Position numbers and translations under genes: made by a program. From an uncultured Clostridia bacterium (GTDB taxonomy: Bacteria > Bacillota > Clostridia > TANB77 > CAG-508): DNA of 64,000 nt. The notes under the pieces were generated by a model, which was given only the letters and a program-made list of their open reading frames with translations, did not search any database and was not told where the DNA came from. Shown one piece after another: positions 61,017-64,000 of this stretch. Location: contig CALXKK010000001.1 in assembly GCA_944388935.1 (NCBI GenBank), positions 126,344 to 190,343 on the forward strand, written 5' to 3'. The number at the start of each line of letters is the position of its first letter. The stretch's first letter is position 1.

Positions 61017-62309
61017 TTAAGCATATGCATGTCTTTTCTTGAAACTTAATAGGTTTGAAATTTCTCCTTGTGTATTTTTTGCTTTCTTTGTTTTCTTTGC
61101 TTTCTCTTGTTCTAATTCTCTTCTTTGTTTTTCTGCCATTGTTTGACATATTGCTTTTTGATATATAAAATGTGTGTCTTGAGCTATCTTGTTCCAATTG
61201 TATTGTGATTTAACTTTTGCTTTAGCATTTTTAGATATTTCTGCACATAATCCAGGATTATATAATAACTCTAATATTGAATCTGCAATTGAGTTTGGAT
61301 TACCTGCATAACTCTTCATTCCATTTACTCTATGATCTACTATTTCGTTTAATCCTCCTACATCTGAAACTACTACTGGTGTTCCAGATAACATTCCCTC
61401 TAGTGCAACTACACCAAATGGTTCATATGTACTTGGGAATACTGCTACATCTGCACATTTATACATTTTAGTTACTTTATCTAAACTTAAATAACCTGTA
61501 AAATATACTTTGTTATCTATTCCTAATCTTCTAACTTCGTCTCTTAATTCGTCTATCATTCCGCCTCTTCCAGCTATTATTAATTTTGAATCATGATATC
61601 CATTTAATATCTTAGGCATTGCAGCAATTAGGTTTTGTATACCTTTTTCATAAACTAATCTACCAACATATAATATTATTTTTTCATTATCTGCAGCATA
61701 TTGTCTTCTAAAGTTGTAATCTTTTTCTACTCCGTTATATAGATTTAAATTTACTCCATTTGGTACTACGTTTATTTTTTCATATGGTAAACCAAATAAT
61801 CTTTGTAATTCGTTCTTCATATAGTTACTATTTACTATTACTTCAGTAGCTTCATAAGTAAGTAACCATTCGGAATCATTTATGTATCTTTGTGTTTCAT
61901 CATGAATTCCAGAATTTCTTCCAGACTCTGTTGCATGTATTGTTGCTATGATTGGTATTTTAAAAGCATCCTTTAAAGTTTTAGCTGCATAAGTAACTAG
62001 CCAATCATGAGCATGAATCACATCAAATGGGCCTTTTTTATTTATAATCTCTGTAGCTTTAGATATAAGGTTAAAGTTTAATTGCATTATCCAATCTATA
62101 AAATTGTTTGGATTTATCATATAGTTATTTACTCTATATACTTTAACTCCTCCATCATTTTCGAAGTCTTCTACATTTCCTTCTTTGTATGTAACTACTG
62201 TTACTTCATGACCATCTTTTATTAACCTATGAGACAAGTCATGCACTACTCTAGAAATGCCTCCTACAACTCTTGGTGGATATTCCCATGTTAGCATTAA
62301 TATTCTCAT
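61017..62309 (-). CDS. Family 4 glycosyltransferase, glycogen synthase-like
   Basis: This 430-residue GT-B protein begins RILMLTWEYPPRVVGGISRV, a phrase typical of the starch/glycogen synthase-like branch of GT4, with VVPNGVNLNLYNG in the linker, VGRLVYEKGIQNLIAAMPKI, IAGRGGMIDELRD, and the donor motif FPSTYEPFGVVALEGMLSGT. It moves a sugar, possibly glucose, from a nucleotide donor to an acceptor, which may be cytoplasmic glycan or a surface polymer. The C-terminal tail is very rich in Lys (QEKAKKTKKAKNTQGEIS). GGGG lies 10 bases ahead of the ATG. It is divergent from asnB. Confidence 0.92.
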   Translation of the reverse strand: MRILMLTWEYPPRVVGGISRVVHDLSHRLIKDGHEVTVVTYKEGNVEDFENDGGVKVYRVNNYMINPNNFIDWIMQLNFNLISKATEIINKKGPFDVIHAHDWLVTYAAKTLKDAFKIPIIATIHATESGRNSGIHDETQRYINDSEWLLTYEATEVIVNSNYMKNELQRLFGLPYEKINVVPNGVNLNLYNGVEKDYNFRRQYAADNEKIILYVGRLVYEKGIQNLIAAMPKILNGYHDSKLIIAGRGGMIDELRDEVRRLGIDNKVYFTGYLSLDKVTKMYKCADVAVFPSTYEPFGVVALEGMLSGTPVVVSDVGGLNEIVDHRVNGMKSYAGNPNSIADSILELLYNPGLCAEISKNAKAKVKSQYNWNKIAQDTHFIYQKAICQTMAEKQRRELEQEKAKKTKKAKNTQGEISNLLSFKKRHAYA

Positions 62310-62557
62310 TTACATAAGCCCCTTTCGATATACATTTTCTTTAGTATTTTTATGTTTCCGTATTAATTTATATTGTATATAAAATTCTATTAATTGTAAA
62401 TAACTTTTTTGTAAAATATTTAATTTTTTTGTAGATTTTTTTCTAATTTATTCCAGCACATTTTTATTATTTTTAGAATATAATTTATAGAATAATTTTT
62501 TTATAAATAATAAGTTTAAAAGTACGCTAATTTGTGCCTGTTTTAAAGTACTCGTGC

Positions 62558-62595
62558 ACATAAAGTTGCTTCGCTTATTTATGTAAATTTTTTTT
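62558..62595 (+). terminator. Terminator-like hairpin just before asnB
   Basis: ACATAAA (62558-62564) and TTTATGT (62578-62584) form a 7-bp stem with a 13-base loop, followed by AAA and eight T. GGAGG of asnB begins right after. It may be an attenuator in the asnB leader; upstream, two related words (TTTAAAAGTAC at 62515 and TTTTAAAGTAC at 62541) lie close together. Confidence 0.4.
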
Positions 62596-62607
62596 GGAGG
62601 TGTTTTT

Positions 62608-64000
62608 ATGTGTGGAATTGTTGGATTTGTAAATTACAAAAAAGATATTAAAAATCCAATTTCTGTTTTGAATAAAATGAATGAAACTCTTACAAATAGA
62701 GGTCCAGATGAAGAAGGAAAATATGTATCTTCACCTGCATATTTAGCTCATAGAAGATTAATTGTAATAGATCCCGTTGGTGGTAAGCAACCTATGGTTT
62801 CTACATATGATGATAATGAATATTCAATTGTTTATAATGGTCAAATATATAATGTTCCAGAACTAAAAAGTGTTTTAATTGATAATGGCTTTACATTTAA
62901 CTCTACTTCTGATACAGAAGTTTTATTAAAAGCTTTTATTTTTTATGGTTATGATGTAGTTAAACATCTTAATGGTATTTTTGCATTTGCAATTTGGAAT
63001 AAGAAAAAAGAAGAATTATTTTTGGCAAGAGACCATTTTGGAATAAAACCTTTATTTTATACTATAAATAATGATAATTTAATTTTCGCTTCAGAGATAA
63101 AAGCTCTTTTTGAATTTCCAGGAGTAGAAAAAATTGTAGACAGAAATGGCATATGCGAGCTTTTCGGAATCGGTCCTGCTCATACTGCAGGTACAACAGT
63201 TTTTAAAAATATATATGAATTAAAACCTGCACATTTTGCTATATTTAATAAATACGGATTTCATATCCATCAATATTGGAAATTTATAAGTAAACCACAT
63301 GTGGATTCTTTTGATGAAACATGTAATAAAATAAAATTTTTATTGGAAGATAGCATAAAAAGGCAATTGGTTTCTGATGTTCCACTTTGTGTTCTTTTAT
63401 CTGGAGGTTTGGATTCTAGTATAATTGCTGCATATGCAAGTGACTATTGCAGAAAAAATGGGCTACCACCACTAAATACTTTTTCTGTGGATTATGTAGA
63501 TAATGATAAAAACTTTGTAAAGAGTGATTTTCAACCTAATTCTGATAATTATTATATAAATTTAATGGTTGAAAAATATAAAACAAATCATGTAAACATC
63601 GTTTTAGATACTCCGGATTTAGCCAAACATCTAGAAGACGCAATGATTGCAAGGGATGTACCGGGAATGGCAGATGTAGATTCTTCTATGTTATTGCTTT
63701 GTAAAAATGTAAAAAAATATGCTACAGTTTCTTTAAGTGGTGAATGTTCAGACGAAATATTTGGTGGATATCCTTGGTTCTTTAGAGAGGATGCTTTAAA
63801 CAGTAACACCTTCCCTTGGTCCATTGCAATTTCCGAAAGACAACATCTTTTGAATCCAAGTATCGCATCTCAAGTTCATTTAAAAGATTATATAGATTTT
63901 AGATATAACGAAAGTTTATCCGAAGTGGAAATTTTGGATATTGATTCTAAAGAAACAGCTGAAAAGAGAAAAATATCTCATTTAACTTTAAATTGGTTTA
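62608..64000 (+). CDS. asnB: Asparagine synthetase B (glutamine-hydrolysing), 5' part only
   Basis: The gene runs off the right edge; 464 codons are seen. It begins MCGIVGFVNYKKDIKN, with catalytic Cys2 of the class II glutamine amidotransferase domain, and continues with NRGPDEEGKY, AHRRLIVIDPVGGKQPM and YNGQIYN. The synthetase domain has the PP-loop LLSGGLDSSIIAAY (about residue 263) and ECSDEIFGGYPWFF. It makes asparagine from aspartate, ATP and glutamine. The usual length is near 500-630, so only the end is missing. TTGGAGG lies 7 bases upstream of the ATG. The 300-base region between it and the divergent GT4 gene is very AT-rich and has a terminator-like hairpin next to the ribosome site. 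Confidence 0.95.
   Translation, partial: MCGIVGFVNYKKDIKNPISVLNKMNETLTNRGPDEEGKYVSSPAYLAHRRLIVIDPVGGKQPMVSTYDDNEYSIVYNGQIYNVPELKSVLIDNGFTFNSTSDTEVLLKAFIFYGYDVVKHLNGIFAFAIWNKKKEELFLARDHFGIKPLFYTINNDNLIFASEIKALFEFPGVEKIVDRNGICELFGIGPAHTAGTTVFKNIYELKPAHFAIFNKYGFHIHQYWKFISKPHVDSFDETCNKIKFLLEDSIKRQLVSDVPLCVLLSGGLDSSIIAAYASDYCRKNGLPPLNTFSVDYVDNDKNFVKSDFQPNSDNYYINLMVEKYKTNHVNIVLDTPDLAKHLEDAMIARDVPGMADVDSSMLLLCKNVKKYATVSLSGECSDEIFGGYPWFFREDALNSNTFPWSIAISERQHLLNPSIASQVHLKDYIDFRYNESLSEVEILDIDSKETAEKRKISHLTLNWF

Overview
The window is AT-rich chromosomal DNA of a spore-forming, low-GC Gram-positive bacterium, most likely an uncultured or gut-type member of the Clostridia. The support is spoVT and spoIIP, sortases, ComF, a Mbl/MreB-type protein, long Rel, RecD2, AGGAGG-type ribosome binding sites, strong intrinsic terminators, and the absence of any outer-membrane gene. 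No tRNA, rRNA, CRISPR array, transposase or integrase was found. Apart from the first and last genes, which run off the window, no gene is visibly broken.

Region 1 (1-15770, all minus strand) is a cell-surface locus. Three complete secreted wall hydrolases carry four tandem ricin-type beta-trefoil lectin domains each: an N-acetylmuramoyl-L-alanine amidase, a glucosaminidase with SH3 domains, and an M14-type carboxypeptidase. A fourth ricin protein is cut by the left edge. Between them lie genes for lipid-linked sugar decoration: a GtrB-like transferase, a GtrII-like multi-pass glucosyltransferase, GtrA, and a GT2/DUF2304/EamA-like trio.

Region 2 (15857-34156, minus) is a polysaccharide locus read from a consensus promoter near 31.2 kb. 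It holds GT4 and GT2 glycosyltransferases, a Wzy/WaaL-like membrane protein, a fused pyruvyltransferase/F420-dehydrogenase-beta protein, a Wzt/Wzm-type ABC exporter, a GT2-GT4 fusion and a DUF2142 protein. Just upstream are an Alg14/Alg13-like glycosyltransferase pair and an AMP-forming acyl ligase. My inference is that regions 1 and 2 build, export, decorate and remodel one wall glycan, and that the lectin domains hold the hydrolases on it.

Region 3 (34226-47032) holds an acyl-ACP thioesterase with a palindromic operator candidate, a polysaccharide deacetylase, and a P-type cation ATPase behind a yybP-ykoY (Mn2+) riboswitch. It continues with two sortases, a HIT protein, a short alanyl-tRNA synthetase, spoVT, comF, recD2 and a small GT-like protein.

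Region 4 (47112-64000) holds an mreB/mbl gene, a four-gene operon of unknown function, pyk, spoIIP and hisS. It continues with a metallo-beta-lactamase-fold hydrolase, rel, recJ, an HExxH membrane protein, a YlbF-family gene, a GT4 gene and the start of asnB. Upstream of hisS is a 22-codon leader ORF containing LHHHFIH, followed by mutually exclusive hairpins that end in a terminator; this looks like a histidine attenuator. Other unusual elements are two genes whose Shine-Dalgarno sequence is separated from the ATG by a hairpin, a nested 86-nt palindrome at 59.8 kb, and copies of a GGGACGGTCC palindromic repeat.
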